DNA of 64,000 bases from JAKFWF01 sp031367505 (lineage in GTDB: Bacteria > Pseudomonadota > Alphaproteobacteria > Rhizobiales > Hyphomicrobiaceae). The position numbers and the translations under genes were made by a program. The notes beneath the pieces were generated by a model. It ran no database searches. It was given only the letters and a program-made list of their open reading frames with translations, and was not told where the DNA came from. The DNA lies in assembly GCA_031367505.1 (NCBI GenBank), contig JANLPY010000421.1, positions 39,724-103,723 on the forward strand, written 5' to 3'. This document shows, piece after piece, positions 44,115-53,861 of this stretch (position 1 is its first letter; every line of letters begins with the position of its first letter).

Positions 44115-47084
44115 ATGTCACGAGAAGCGCAGAACGACGTCTTCGCGCGCACATCCTTCCTGAACGGCGTCAATGCCGCCTACATCGAGGAAATGCAGGC
44201 TCTGTACGAGCACAATCCCGGTGCGGTGAACGACGAGTGGCGACTATTTTTCCAGTCACTTCAGGATGAAAAGTCGAATGGTGCCGCCGATGCCAACGAC
44301 GGCCCCTCCTGGGGGCGCCCGCTCAATGAATTGAACAGTGCTGGTAATCCCGACTTGATGGCGGCCCTAACCGGCGACTATGGCACTGCCGAGCGGGTCA
44401 TCCAGGCGAAAATCCAGTCACGCGCAACTAACGTTGGTATCGATCTGTCCGGGTTTGCATCGTTGCGGGCGACGCAGGATTCGATCCGGGCGCTGATGTT
44501 GATCCGCGCCTACCGCGTGATGGGGCATCTGGTGGCCGACCTCGATCCGCTGGGGCTCACCGAGCGCAAGGTGCATAAGGAATTGAAGCCTGAGACGTAT
44601 GGCTTCACCGAAGCTGACCTCGATCGCCCGATCTTTATCGACAAAGTGCTGGGTCTCGAAACGGCGACCGTGCGCCAGATCCTGAAGATCTTGCGCCGCA
44701 CCTATTGCCGCAAGATCGGCGTCGAATTCATGCACATCACTTCGCCGCTGCAGAAGGCGTGGATCCAGGAGCGGATCGAGGGCGAAGAGAAGGAAATCAA
44801 GTTCACCGTCGAGGGCAAGAAGGCGATCCTCAACAAGTTAATCGAGGCCGAAAGCTTCGAGAAGTTCGCCGAGGTCAAATACACGGGCACCAAGCGTTTC
44901 GGCCTCGAAGGGGCCGAGACCATGATCCCCGCGCTGGAGCAGATCATCAAGCGCGGCGGGCAGCTCGGTATCAATCAAATCGTGCTGGGTATGGCCCATC
45001 GCGGCCGCCTCAACGTTCTTGGCAACGTCATGAGTAAGCCGTTGCGCGCGATCTTCAACGAGTTCAAGGGCGGATCGTTCAAGCCTGATGATGTCGAAGG
45101 TTCGGGCGACGTGAAGTATCATCTAGGCGCATCGTCCGATCGCAGCTTCGATGGCAACAACGTCCATCTTTCGTTGACCGCGAATCCGAGTCACTTGGAA
45201 ATTGTTGATCCGGTTGTGCTGGGCAAGGTGCGCGCGAAGCAGGACCAAAACGGCGATACCGAGCGCACCACTGTGTTGCCACTGCTGATCCACGGCGACG
45301 CAGCGTTCGCCGGTCAAGGCGTGGTCGCTGAATGCTTTGGCTTGTCGGGTTTGAAGGGCCACCGCACCGGCGGGTCGATCCACTTCATCATCAACAACCA
45401 GATCGGCTTCACCACAAATCCGCGCCTGTCACGCTCGTCGCCCTATTGCTCGGACGTGGCGCGCATGGTCGAGGCGCCGATATTCCACGTCAACGGTGAC
45501 GATCCGGAAGCCGTGACGCACGTCGCCAAGATCGCCATTGAATTCCGTCAGAAGTTCAAGAAGCCGGTCGTGATCGACATGATCTGCTATCGCCGCCACG
45601 GCCATAACGAGAGTGACGAGCCCTCGTTCACTCAGCCGCGTATGTATACAAAAATCAGAGCGCTACCGACGACGGTGACGCTTTACGGGCAAAAATTGAT
45701 CGACGAAGGCACGCTAACCTCAGCCGATGTGGACGGCATGAAGGCCGCCTGCCGCGCCCGTCTCGATACTGAGCTTGCAGCCGCCGACGGCTACAAGCCG
45801 AACAAGGCAGATTGGTTGGATGGCCGTTGGTCCGGGCTCGGCGCCGATGAGGACGAAGCCCGCCGGGGCAATACCGGCGTCGCGCTCGATGTGCTGCGCG
45901 AGGTTGGCCGCCGCCTGACCAGCATCCCGAATGATTTCAACGCGCACAAGACAGTCCAGCGTCTGCTTGATCGCCGTCGCGAGATGATCGAGCAGGGCGA
46001 GGGTATCGATTGGGCGATGGCCGAAAGCCTCGCGTTCGGCACGCTTCTACGTGAGCGCTCGCCTGTTCGCTTGTCGGGCCAAGATGTCGAGCGTGGCACC
46101 TTCTCGCAGCGTCACTCGGTGCTCATCGATCAGGTGTCGGAACGCCGCTATACGCCGCTCAAGTACGTATCACCGGATCAGGGCCGCTTCGAAGTCGTCA
46201 ACTCGATGTTGTCGGAAGAGGCAGTGCTCGGGTTCGAGTACGGTTATACGCTGGCCGAACCCATGGCGTTGACCCTGTGGGAAGCTCAATTCGGCGATTT
46301 TGCTAACGGCGCGCAGGTGATCTTCGATCAGTTCCTGTGTTCAGGCGAGCGCAAATGGTTGCGGATGTCGGGACTCGTCTGCTTGTTGCCGCACGGTTAC
46401 GAGGGCCAGGGGCCGGAGCATTCTTCGGCTCGGTTGGAGCGGTTCCTGCAAAATTCGGCCGAGGACAACTGGCAGGTCGCCAATTGCACAACGCCCGCCA
46501 ATTATTTCCATATTCTGCGTCGCCAGATCCGTCGCCAGATCCGCAAGCCGCTCATTTTGATGACGCCAAAGTCGTTGCTGCGTCACAAGCGGGTGATTTC
46601 GAGCCTCGCCGATATGGGTCCCGACTCATCATTCCATCGCGTATTGTGGGACGATGCCGATGCGAAGAAGTCTGTCGCCGCAGCCGGCACGATCAAACTG
46701 AAACCGGACGCCGAAATCCGCCGCGTTGTGATGTGCACGGGCAAGGTCTACTACGATCTGTACGAAGGCCGTGAAGCTGCCGGCATCGACGACGTTTACA
46801 TCCTGCGTGTCGAACAACTGTATCCGTTCCCGGCGCGCTCGCTGATGGCCGAACTTGGGCGCTTCCCGAATGCGGAAGTCGTCTGGTGCCAGGAGGAGCC
46901 TCGTAATATGGGCGCCTGGTCCTACATCGAGCCAAATGTCGAATGGACGCTTGGACAGATCAATGCGAAGGCGAAACGGGCGCGGTACGTTGGACGGGCA
47001 GCAGCGGCATCGACCGCCACCGGCCAGTTGTCGCGGCATGTTGCCGAGCAAAAATCTCTTGTAACAGACAGTCTTTCGGTCTGA
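44115..47084 (+). CDS. sucA: 2-oxoglutarate dehydrogenase E1 component
   Basis: A 989-residue thiamine-diphosphate enzyme of the TCA cycle. The N-terminus (FLNGVNAAYIEEMQALYEHNP) is the E1o-specific E2-binding region. The substrate/ThDP parts include MAHRGRLNVLGNVM, GDAAFAGQGVVAECF with the trailing NNQIGFTTNP (ThDP-binding GD...NN) and YRRHGHNESDEPSFTQP. The transketolase and C-terminal domains follow (LLPHGYEGQGPEHSSARLE). It is the first gene of the sucAB-lpd cluster, with a 202-base upstream gap that holds a GTCCCC/GGGGAC hairpin (43972-43991). Confidence 0.97.
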   Translation: MSREAQNDVFARTSFLNGVNAAYIEEMQALYEHNPGAVNDEWRLFFQSLQDEKSNGAADANDGPSWGRPLNELNSAGNPDLMAALTGDYGTAERVIQAKIQSRATNVGIDLSGFASLRATQDSIRALMLIRAYRVMGHLVADLDPLGLTERKVHKELKPETYGFTEADLDRPIFIDKVLGLETATVRQILKILRRTYCRKIGVEFMHITSPLQKAWIQERIEGEEKEIKFTVEGKKAILNKLIEAESFEKFAEVKYTGTKRFGLEGAETMIPALEQIIKRGGQLGINQIVLGMAHRGRLNVLGNVMSKPLRAIFNEFKGGSFKPDDVEGSGDVKYHLGASSDRSFDGNNVHLSLTANPSHLEIVDPVVLGKVRAKQDQNGDTERTTVLPLLIHGDAAFAGQGVVAECFGLSGLKGHRTGGSIHFIINNQIGFTTNPRLSRSSPYCSDVARMVEAPIFHVNGDDPEAVTHVAKIAIEFRQKFKKPVVIDMICYRRHGHNESDEPSFTQPRMYTKIRALPTTVTLYGQKLIDEGTLTSADVDGMKAACRARLDTELAAADGYKPNKADWLDGRWSGLGADEDEARRGNTGVALDVLREVGRRLTSIPNDFNAHKTVQRLLDRRREMIEQGEGIDWAMAESLAFGTLLRERSPVRLSGQDVERGTFSQRHSVLIDQVSERRYTPLKYVSPDQGRFEVVNSMLSEEAVLGFEYGYTLAEPMALTLWEAQFGDFANGAQVIFDQFLCSGERKWLRMSGLVCLLPHGYEGQGPEHSSARLERFLQNSAEDNWQVANCTTPANYFHILRRQIRRQIRKPLILMTPKSLLRHKRVISSLADMGPDSSFHRVLWDDADAKKSVAAAGTIKLKPDAEIRRVVMCTGKVYYDLYEGREAAGIDDVYILRVEQLYPFPARSLMAELGRFPNAEVVWCQEEPRNMGAWSYIEPNVEWTLGQINAKAKRARYVGRAAAASTATGQLSRHVAEQKSLVTDSLSV

Positions 47085-47157
47085 TCGACGGTTTGAGTAA
47101 CATAAATTTGCAACTTGGATCGTCCGCACGGGCGATCTCATTTTTGAGGACCTGACT

Positions 47158-48423
47158 ATGGCCGTTGAAATCCGGGTGCCGACACTCGGCGAGAGCGTGA
47201 CCGAAGCAACGGTCGGCAAGTGGTTCAAGAAAGTCGGCGATCAGATCAAGATCGACGAACCGCTATGCGAGCTCGAAACCGACAAAGTGACCGTCGAGGT
47301 TCCCGCGTCCGTTGCCGGAGTGTTGGCGTCGATCGACGTGGAACAAGGTACGACCATCGCCGTCGGCGGCTTGTTGGGTACGATCAAAGAGGGGGCAATG
47401 GCATCGACGACACCGGCAGCGTCTGCTCCCGCTCCCCAGGTTTCAGCAACATCTGCCGCCAAGCCAGCTCCAGCCGCCACCGCCAAGACCGATATGCCAC
47501 CTGCTCCGTCGGCTCGGAAAATCCTGGAAGAAATAGGCATTAATCCGGCAGACGTCGCCGGCTCCGGCAAGCGCGGTCAGGTGCTCAAGGAAGATGCCGC
47601 GGCGGCTGCCGCCAAGCCTCCCGCTGCGCCGACTCAGACCCAATCTCCGGTGCCTTACACGGCGATGACGCCAACACCTGTTCCCGCCTCGCAAATTCGC
47701 CATGCCGCACCGGCCAACGATGCCGCACGCGAAGAGCGCGTGAAGATGTCCCGGCTGCGCCAGACCATCGCGCGCCGCTTGAAGGACGCGCAAAACACCG
47801 CCGCGATGCTGACGACGTTCAACGACGTCGACATGAGCGCGGTGATGGCGATGCGCACGCAGTATAAGGATTTGTTCGAGAAGCGTTACGGCATCAAGCT
47901 CGGCTTCATGGGCTTTTTCGTTAAAGCCTGCTTGCAGGCCTTGAAGGAAATCCCGGCGGTCAATGCCGAGATGGACGGCACCGATATCATCTACAAGAAT
48001 TACTATCACATCGGCGTCGCGGTCGGTACTGACAAGGGACTCGTGGTGCCGGTGGTGCGCGAAGCTGATCGCCTTAGCCTCGCCGAAATCGAAGGTTCGA
48101 TCGCTGGTTATGGCAAGCGTGCTCGGGACGGCAAACTCGGCATAGAGGACATGCAGGGTGGCACGTTCACGATCTCTAACGGCGGCGTTTACGGCTCGCT
48201 GATGTCAACGCCGATCCTCAACGCACCGCAGTCCGGCATCCTCGGCATGCACAAGATCGAGGAGCGCGCGGTCGTCCGCAATGGCCAGATTGTCGCCCGC
48301 CCGATGATGTATCTCGCACTCAGCTACGATCACCGTATCGTCGATGGCAAGGAAGCCGTGACGTTCCTGGTGCGCGTCAAAGAGTGCCTCGAAGATCCGC
48401 AACGTTTCGTATTGGAACTGTGA
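47158..48423 (+). CDS. sucB: 2-oxoglutarate dehydrogenase E2 component (dihydrolipoyl succinyltransferase)
   Basis: A 421-residue core protein. The lipoyl domain (about 1-78) carries the lipoyl Lys in LETDKVTVEVPAS. An Ala/Pro linker follows, then the E3/E1-binding domain (SARKILEEIGINPADVAGSGKRG) and a second linker. The catalytic domain starts near residue 195 and ends with SYDHRIVDGKEAVTF, where His and Asp are catalytic. It lies 73 bases after sucA. Confidence 0.97.
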   Translation: MAVEIRVPTLGESVTEATVGKWFKKVGDQIKIDEPLCELETDKVTVEVPASVAGVLASIDVEQGTTIAVGGLLGTIKEGAMASTTPAASAPAPQVSATSAAKPAPAATAKTDMPPAPSARKILEEIGINPADVAGSGKRGQVLKEDAAAAAAKPPAAPTQTQSPVPYTAMTPTPVPASQIRHAAPANDAAREERVKMSRLRQTIARRLKDAQNTAAMLTTFNDVDMSAVMAMRTQYKDLFEKRYGIKLGFMGFFVKACLQALKEIPAVNAEMDGTDIIYKNYYHIGVAVGTDKGLVVPVVREADRLSLAEIEGSIAGYGKRARDGKLGIEDMQGGTFTISNGGVYGSLMSTPILNAPQSGILGMHKIEERAVVRNGQIVARPMMYLALSYDHRIVDGKEAVTFLVRVKECLEDPQRFVLEL

Positions 48424-48436
48424 GTTAGCCGCCGAG

Positions 48437-48832
48437 ATGGGCCAATGGGTAGCAATTTCGGAAATCGTCAGGAATCTGGCACTGGCGATAGCGGCCGGGG
48501 TCGGTGCGATTTTGGCCTGGCGCCCACTTTCACCTGCCTCCTTGCAGGCAAAATCAGCAGGCACGCAGGCGGATCTCGCCCGACGTGGACACGTTACTGA
48601 GCTCTTCAATCGAGCCGCCGGGCAACTTCGAGACCCAAATCTTGAGGTTCGCTTGGCGGCAATTTTCGTGCTGCGGGAGACAGCTAAGGATTTTCCTGAT
48701 CTTTCTGACCCTGTTTTTGAGTTGCTTCAGGCTTATTTGAGGCAAAGTAAGATAGACTACGGTGATGAGGAACCGCCCATCGACATTGCCGAGGCAATGA
48801 AAGTGTTGAGGGGCAGATTAGGAGGTTCGTGA
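48437..48832 (+). CDS. Membrane-anchored protein resembling the N-terminal half of pentapeptide-repeat proteins
   Basis: A 131-residue protein. One N-terminal membrane helix (NLALAIAAGVGAILAW) is followed by a helical block ELFNRAAGQLRDPNLEVRLAAIFVLRE and LSDPVFELLQAYLRQ. I recognise this block as the region that precedes the pentapeptide domain in many single-chain bacterial proteins. Here the repeats are in the next gene, whose ATG overlaps this stop. The function is not known. It is inserted between sucB and lpd. Confidence 0.7.
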   Translation: MGQWVAISEIVRNLALAIAAGVGAILAWRPLSPASLQAKSAGTQADLARRGHVTELFNRAAGQLRDPNLEVRLAAIFVLRETAKDFPDLSDPVFELLQAYLRQSKIDYGDEEPPIDIAEAMKVLRGRLGGS

Positions 48833-49134
48833 TGCTGAATTTGCATACCCGAAAGAGCGGGCCAAAGCTCGATATCCATGGCGCTTTTGTGCGGCGCACC
48901 GATCTGAGTGGTGCGTCACTGCGCTATGCCAACTTGTCTGGTGCGGACGCCACCAACGCGATTTTCCGCGGCGCTGATTTTGCCGGGGCAAATTTGGCAG
49001 GTACGGTTCTGTGCGGCGCAGACCTAAGCGAAGCGAAGAATTTGACGGTCGAGCAGTTGGCAGTTGCTGTGATCGACGAAAAGACTGTGCTGCCCAGTTA
49101 CATTGACCGAACTCGCTTGAAGTCATCGCGATAA
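48832..49134 (+). CDS. Short pentapeptide-repeat protein
   Basis: A 100-residue protein with about nine A(D/N)LxX repeats between residues 15 and 70 (for example TDLSGASLRYANLSGAD and GADFAGANLAG). It ends with NLTVEQLAVAVIDEKTVLP, the C-terminal cap seen in longer pentapeptide proteins. These form a right-handed quadrilateral beta-helix. GGAGG lies 7 bases before the ATG, which overlaps the stop of the gene before. Together the two genes look like one protein split in two. Confidence 0.85.
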   Translation: MLNLHTRKSGPKLDIHGAFVRRTDLSGASLRYANLSGADATNAIFRGADFAGANLAGTVLCGADLSEAKNLTVEQLAVAVIDEKTVLPSYIDRTRLKSSR

Positions 49135-49149
49135 TTCTCGAAAGTTTTC

Positions 49150-50562
49150 ATGACCTACGACCTCATCATCATCGGCGCTGGTCCGGGCGGCTATGTTTGC
49201 GCGATACGGGCATCGCAACTTGGTCTCAAGACGGCGATCATCGAGAAGCGCAAAACGCTTGGCGGCGTGTGTGCCAATGTCGGCTGCATTCCGTCGAAGG
49301 CGCTTCTGCACGCGACCGAATTGTTCGATGAGGCCGGTCACGGCTTCGCGGCGTTCGGCATCGATATTCCGGCGCCGAAGCTCAACTTGCCGGCGATGAT
49401 GAAGCACAAAGCCGACACCGTCGCCTCGAATGTCGGCGGCGTGGCGATGCTGATGAAGAAGAACAAGATCGACACGCACTACGGCACCGGCGTCATCACG
49501 GCGCCGGGCAAAGTGCGCGTCACAGCCGACGACGGCAAAACCTCTGATCTCGACGCAAAATCCATCGTGATCGCCACCGGCTCCGATGTCGCAGCATTGC
49601 GCGGCGCCGATGGCCAACCAGTCGCGTTCGACGAGAAGATCGTCATTTCATCAACCGGCGCGCTGGAGCTGGAGAAGGTCCCGGGTCATCTCATCGTTGT
49701 CGGCGCCGGCGTCATTGGCCTCGAACTCGGCTCGGTGTGGAAGCGGCTTGGCTCTAAGGTCACCGTGATCGAGTTCACCGATAAATGCCTCGGCGGCATG
49801 GACGCTGAGCTAGGCAAGCAATTCCAGCGCTTGATGGAAAAGCAGGGCATGGTGTTCCACATGTCCTCGAAAGTGACGAAGGTCGAAAAGGCCGGTGCTG
49901 GAGCAAAGGTAACGTTTGAACCAGTTGCGGGCGGCGCTGGGTCGGTCATGGAATGCGATGTTGTGCTGATCGCAACCGGCCGCACGCCATACACCACCGG
50001 GCTCGGACTAGAAGCGGTGGGCGTTGCCACCGAACGCGGACGGGTTGTGATTGACGATCATTTCGCAACCAACATTCAAGGCATCTATGCCATCGGTGAC
50101 GTCGTGCGCGGGCCGATGCTTGCTCATAAGGCGGAAGAAGAAGGCGTTGCCATTGCCGAACTTCTTGCCGGCCAAGCGGGGCATGTGAATTACAACGTCA
50201 TCCCCGGCGTCGTGTACACCTATCCGGAAGTCGCGTCGGTTGGTCAAACCGAGGAAGAATTGAAAGCCGCCGGCATTGCCTACAAGGCCGGTAAATTCCC
50301 GTTCATGGCCAATGGCCGCGCGCGCGCCAATCGCACGACGGATGGTTTCGTGAAAGTGCTCGCCGATGCCACGACGGATCGCGTGCTGGGTGTGCATATC
50401 CTTGGCGCAGGTGCTGGCGATTTGATCCACGAAGCGGCCGTGCTAATGGAGTTCGGTGGATCGTCGGAGGATCTGGCGCGCACATGTCACGCCCATCCAA
50501 CGATGAGCGAAGCCGTCAAGGAAGCGGCGCTATCAGTCGAAAAGCGCGCCATCCACATGTAG
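49150..50562 (+). CDS. lpd: Dihydrolipoyl dehydrogenase (E3)
   Basis: A 470-residue FAD enzyme that reoxidises the lipoyl groups of SucB. FAD motif DLIIIGAGPGGYVCAIRA, redox disulfide GGVCANVGCIPSK, NAD motif LIVVGAGVIGLELGSVW, second FAD motif GIYAIGDVVRGPMLAHKAEEEG and the catalytic His-Glu in CHAHPTMSEAVKEA. It starts 15 bases after the pentapeptide gene and belongs to the sucAB cluster. Confidence 0.96.
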   Translation: MTYDLIIIGAGPGGYVCAIRASQLGLKTAIIEKRKTLGGVCANVGCIPSKALLHATELFDEAGHGFAAFGIDIPAPKLNLPAMMKHKADTVASNVGGVAMLMKKNKIDTHYGTGVITAPGKVRVTADDGKTSDLDAKSIVIATGSDVAALRGADGQPVAFDEKIVISSTGALELEKVPGHLIVVGAGVIGLELGSVWKRLGSKVTVIEFTDKCLGGMDAELGKQFQRLMEKQGMVFHMSSKVTKVEKAGAGAKVTFEPVAGGAGSVMECDVVLIATGRTPYTTGLGLEAVGVATERGRVVIDDHFATNIQGIYAIGDVVRGPMLAHKAEEEGVAIAELLAGQAGHVNYNVIPGVVYTYPEVASVGQTEEELKAAGIAYKAGKFPFMANGRARANRTTDGFVKVLADATTDRVLGVHILGAGAGDLIHEAAVLMEFGGSSEDLARTCHAHPTMSEAVKEAALSVEKRAIHM

Positions 50563-50626
50563 TCAATACGTCTTGTGCATGCGGTATGCGCACGACGGGG
50601 AACTTGATCAACTCAATGAGGGTGTC

Positions 50627-51364
50627 ATGTTGCGCATGTCCACACTGGCCGCTCTAACGGTCGGATTGCTAGTCGCTGGTTGTGATTACATTCCGGCGTC
50701 ATGGTTGAAAAAAGTATCGAGCCTGACAAGCGGTGCCATCTCCGCCAATTCGTTCAGCGGCACGATCCAGGCGGAATTCGTGATTCCAGTGAAGCCTGAC
50801 GACAATTTCCGCGATATGAAGCTGCTGAACGCGATCACGTATGTTGATCCGCGCGGCGTCAAGTGGGAGGTTCCGGCCGGCTACATCACCAATGGTGCAT
50901 CGGTACCGTGGGGCCTGTGGAACATTGTCGGTGGACCCTACGATGGTCCATATCGCGACGCGGCGGTCGTGCACGACTATTATACCGAATTCAAATTACG
51001 TCCCTGGGAAGACACCCACCGTATGTACTACGAGGCGTCGATCGCGCGCGGCATTAGTGAGTCACGCGCTGGTGTGATGTATGCCGGCCTGCTCGTCGGT
51101 GCCGATCGTTGGGATCCGCCGGCCGCTGGTGCGGTTGTCCCCAAGAAGGCGCAGATGATGCCAGGATCATTCCAACTGGCCCAAGTGCCGCCGCCAGCAA
51201 CGAATAAACCGATCGCTCCAGGCGCAACACCGACCGTCAATCAGCAAGAGTTGTTCAACGAGTTGAAGGTTTGGATCGAGCGTGAAAAGCCGACACCCGA
51301 TCAGATCGCCAAGCGCGTCGAGGAATTGCGCAAGGCGCGCGGCATGCCGTCAAAACCGAAGTGA
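50627..51364 (+). CDS. DUF1353-family lipoprotein
   Basis: A 245-residue protein with a lipoprotein signal: MLRMSTLAALTVGLLVAGC, with Cys as the modified residue. The DUF1353 core includes ITNGASVPWGLWNIVGGPYDG, RDAAVVHDYY and AGVMYAGLLVGADRW. The Pro-rich C-terminal tail ends KARGMPSKPK. The family is known from phages and some bacterial genomes without a confirmed function. GAGGGTG lies before ATG 50627. It sits directly after lpd. Confidence 0.8.
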   Translation: MLRMSTLAALTVGLLVAGCDYIPASWLKKVSSLTSGAISANSFSGTIQAEFVIPVKPDDNFRDMKLLNAITYVDPRGVKWEVPAGYITNGASVPWGLWNIVGGPYDGPYRDAAVVHDYYTEFKLRPWEDTHRMYYEASIARGISESRAGVMYAGLLVGADRWDPPAAGAVVPKKAQMMPGSFQLAQVPPPATNKPIAPGATPTVNQQELFNELKVWIEREKPTPDQIAKRVEELRKARGMPSKPK

Positions 51365-51403
51365 GCTCCAGCCTGGCCATCTGACGGTTCGCAATGGAAT
51401 TGA

Positions 51404-52300
51404 GTGGCCGTGCAGAAAGCGACGACAACCCCGCCTATTGAGCAACGCCCGCTATTGGGCGTCGGACTCATGGTCGCAGCGATGCTCGCCCTGCCGATCA
51501 TGGATGCAGCGGCGAAGTACATGTCGGGGCGCATTCCGACGCTTGAATTGGTCTGGGCACGGTTTTTCTTCCATACGGCGATCCTGACACCGTTGGCGCT
51601 TTGGCATTATCCGGTTCGAGCCTTGGTTCCGCAGCGCGCGGGTCTGCAAACCGTTCGCGCATTGATGATTCTATGCGCGACGGCGTTGTTCTTCAGGGCG
51701 GTCGCGTCGATGCCGCTGGCCGATACGCTGGCGGTATTCTTCATCTACCCGTTCGTTATCACGGCGTTAGCGCCTTGGGTTCTGGGCGACCGTGTCGGTG
51801 TATGGCGGTGGACCGCGACGATCATCGGCTTTGCCGGCGCATTGGTGATTATTCAGCCGGGCTTCGCTTCACTTTCATACGGCGTGTTATTCGCGATCGG
51901 CGCCGGGCTTTGCTACAGCTTTTACGCACTGAGTACACGCAAGCTCGCTGGCATCGATCGGCCGTTCGTTACGCTGTACTTTACCGGGTGCGTCGGTCTG
52001 CTGGTCACGAGCTGCATTTTACCTGCGGTCTGGGTGATGCCTGGACCGGGAGATTGGGCGCTGATGGCCCTAATCGGACTGGTCTCGGCCGCCGGTCATT
52101 ACTGCGTGATCCGGGCATCTGAGAATGCACCGGCGTCGCTGCTGGCGCCCTTGGCATATATCGAGATCATCTCGGCGACCCTGCTCGGCTATTTCATCTT
52201 CGCCGACCTGCCCGATCGCACGACGTGGATCGGCATCGCGATTATCGTGGCTAGTGGCGCGGTGATCGCGTGGCGTGAGAAAGTTCGCGGCGTCGCCTAA
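51404..52300 (+). CDS. EamA/DMT-family transporter
   Basis: A 298-residue membrane protein with ten helices in two EamA repeats; for example DAAAKYMSGRIPTLELVWARFF, LADTLAVFFIYPFVITALA, and in the second half YSFYALSTRKLAGIDRPF. The N-terminal tail MAVQKATTTPPIEQRP is cytoplasmic. The start is GTG 51404, or GTG 51410. DMT carriers export or import small metabolites; the substrate is unknown. It converges on the CoA-transferase pair, overlapping it by 4 bases. Confidence 0.86.
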   Translation: MAVQKATTTPPIEQRPLLGVGLMVAAMLALPIMDAAAKYMSGRIPTLELVWARFFFHTAILTPLALWHYPVRALVPQRAGLQTVRALMILCATALFFRAVASMPLADTLAVFFIYPFVITALAPWVLGDRVGVWRWTATIIGFAGALVIIQPGFASLSYGVLFAIGAGLCYSFYALSTRKLAGIDRPFVTLYFTGCVGLLVTSCILPAVWVMPGPGDWALMALIGLVSAAGHYCVIRASENAPASLLAPLAYIEIISATLLGYFIFADLPDRTTWIGIAIIVASGAVIAWREKVRGVA

Positions 52301-53037
52301 ATTTGCGTGTCCCACTGCGTGCGGGCAAAACCTGGATACGTTTCGGCGACCTCCCGCGCAACACGCGTGCGCAACAATGTCAATGCATCGGCCGCCAAGG
52401 CTTTCGTGTGAGGTACATCGGCTGGCGCGTCGTATTCGAAACCGGTTGCCGCGCGGACGTCAGCCGCACTTACACCTGGATGCGTACTTTCCAGACGAAA
52501 CCCGCCGCGTGCCTTTTCGAACGAGAACGCGCACAGACCGGTGACCAGCGCATACGGGCCGCCGGGCCGATACTCGCCTTCCGGTGATGTACCGGTGGCG
52601 CTAATGAAATCGACTTTGGGCACCAGCGTGCGCGGTGAATGCTCTTCGCGGAACAAGATGACGCGAGGGATCAAGTGATAGAGGTAGGCAGATCCGAACG
52701 ATCCGGGAAACCGCACCTTCGGCTTTTGCGGATCGCCCAAACCCACAAGATTGATATTGCCGTGACCGTCGATCTGGCCGCCCGATAAAAAGAACGCATC
52801 GATACGCCCCTGAGCTGCGCAGTCGAACAGCTCGCGGCCACCATCGGTGAACGGATTGTGCGCCTCGCTGCCGAGCAATGACACGCGCATCCGGCCACCC
52901 GATAGCGCGCGCGCCAGCAGTGCGGCCGAACCTGGGATCGGCGACGATGAGCCAACCGCCACATGGCCCAAGCCTTCCAGCAGGCGAGCAATTGCACCGA
53001 TCATGATCTCGGGCGTCGATGGAAGTTGGACGTTCAT
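52297..53037 (-). CDS. CoA-transferase beta subunit (glutaconate/IpdB-like)
   Basis: A 246-residue subunit. GRMRVSLLGSEAHNPFTDGG and LSGGQIDGHGNINLVGLGD are family blocks, and VRFPGSFGSAYLYHL and FISATGTSPEGEYRPGGPYAL follow. The usual catalytic Glu loop is not clear. It overlaps the alpha subunit by ATGA and so is translated with it. In the IpdAB type the pair acts as a ring hydrolase rather than a true CoA transferase, so the reaction is open. Confidence 0.8.
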   Translation of the reverse strand: MNVQLPSTPEIMIGAIARLLEGLGHVAVGSSSPIPGSAALLARALSGGRMRVSLLGSEAHNPFTDGGRELFDCAAQGRIDAFFLSGGQIDGHGNINLVGLGDPQKPKVRFPGSFGSAYLYHLIPRVILFREEHSPRTLVPKVDFISATGTSPEGEYRPGGPYALVTGLCAFSFEKARGGFRLESTHPGVSAADVRAATGFEYDAPADVPHTKALAADALTLLRTRVAREVAETYPGFARTQWDTQI

Positions 53038-53861
53038 GCCAGCACGGAGTCCATGATGTTTTCATCGAGCCACTCCCGGAAGCCGGTAGCGGTTTGTGCG
53101 GCGCGGGCATAACGCGCGATCGCGTCCGCATCGGCTGGATAGGCACCGGCCAGGCCAATCGGATCGGCGCCGCGCGGCGCATGGGCAATGCCGCTAATGT
53201 ACATCGCCGGGATCGTGCCGGCGGCCTTGGCATCGTCGACGAGAAAATCGCCATCGACGAACTCCTCCACGGTGACGAACGTTTCGCGCGACGCATGCGC
53301 CATCAACATCAGTTCGCGCCTAACGCCGATCCACACGTTGCCTTGCCGGTCGGCGTAGCGGGCGTGGAACAGCGCCACATCGGGACGGATCGCGGGCACA
53401 ATGACGATGCGGTCGCCGGGGGGCGCTAGCGGATTGTCGATGACTTTCCAATCGGGCCGGAGCTTAAGCAAATCCGAGCCAAGAATGCCGCGCAACGGCA
53501 TGAACGGAATGCCCTTCTCTGACGCCTGCAATCCGGCGTGAATAACCGGGCACGTCGCATCGCGCATCTGGATTTCGCCGGCCTTCATCGCGGCGACGAA
53601 ACGCGGCGGCGTGCCATGCTCGCCGAGTGTCAACGCGGCCGCCTCCATGATCGACACGCAGCCCGCGCCGATCAGCCAGTCGGCTTGCACACCACCGGCC
53701 GGCACGCCGATCAAATGCAGATTGCGCGCGCGCCGCCGGATCAGGGCGGCGACAGCTGTCATCGCACAGCCCGAGTAGTCTGGCGGAATCGCAATCGACG
53801 CGCCATCGGGGATGCGGGCCGCAAGCTGTTTGACGCTAATAGGCGCGGTGTTGGGCATCAT
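53034..53861 (-). CDS. CoA-transferase alpha subunit (glutaconate/IpdA-like)
   Basis: A 275-residue subunit. It opens with the ISVKQLAARIPDGASIAIPPDYSG block, then LIGVPAGGVQADWLIGAG, FMPLRGILGSDLLKL and DVALFHARYADRQGNVWIG. ATG 53861 or 53858 gives the family start; the frame upstream to 54017 is unrelated. A run of nine C on the coding strand lies about 60 bases upstream (53921-53929). Function with its partner: CoA transfer or CoA-ester ring opening. Confidence 0.82.
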   Translation of the reverse strand: MMPNTAPISVKQLAARIPDGASIAIPPDYSGCAMTAVAALIRRRARNLHLIGVPAGGVQADWLIGAGCVSIMEAAALTLGEHGTPPRFVAAMKAGEIQMRDATCPVIHAGLQASEKGIPFMPLRGILGSDLLKLRPDWKVIDNPLAPPGDRIVIVPAIRPDVALFHARYADRQGNVWIGVRRELMLMAHASRETFVTVEEFVDGDFLVDDAKAAGTIPAMYISGIAHAPRGADPIGLAGAYPADADAIARYARAAQTATGFREWLDENIMDSVLA

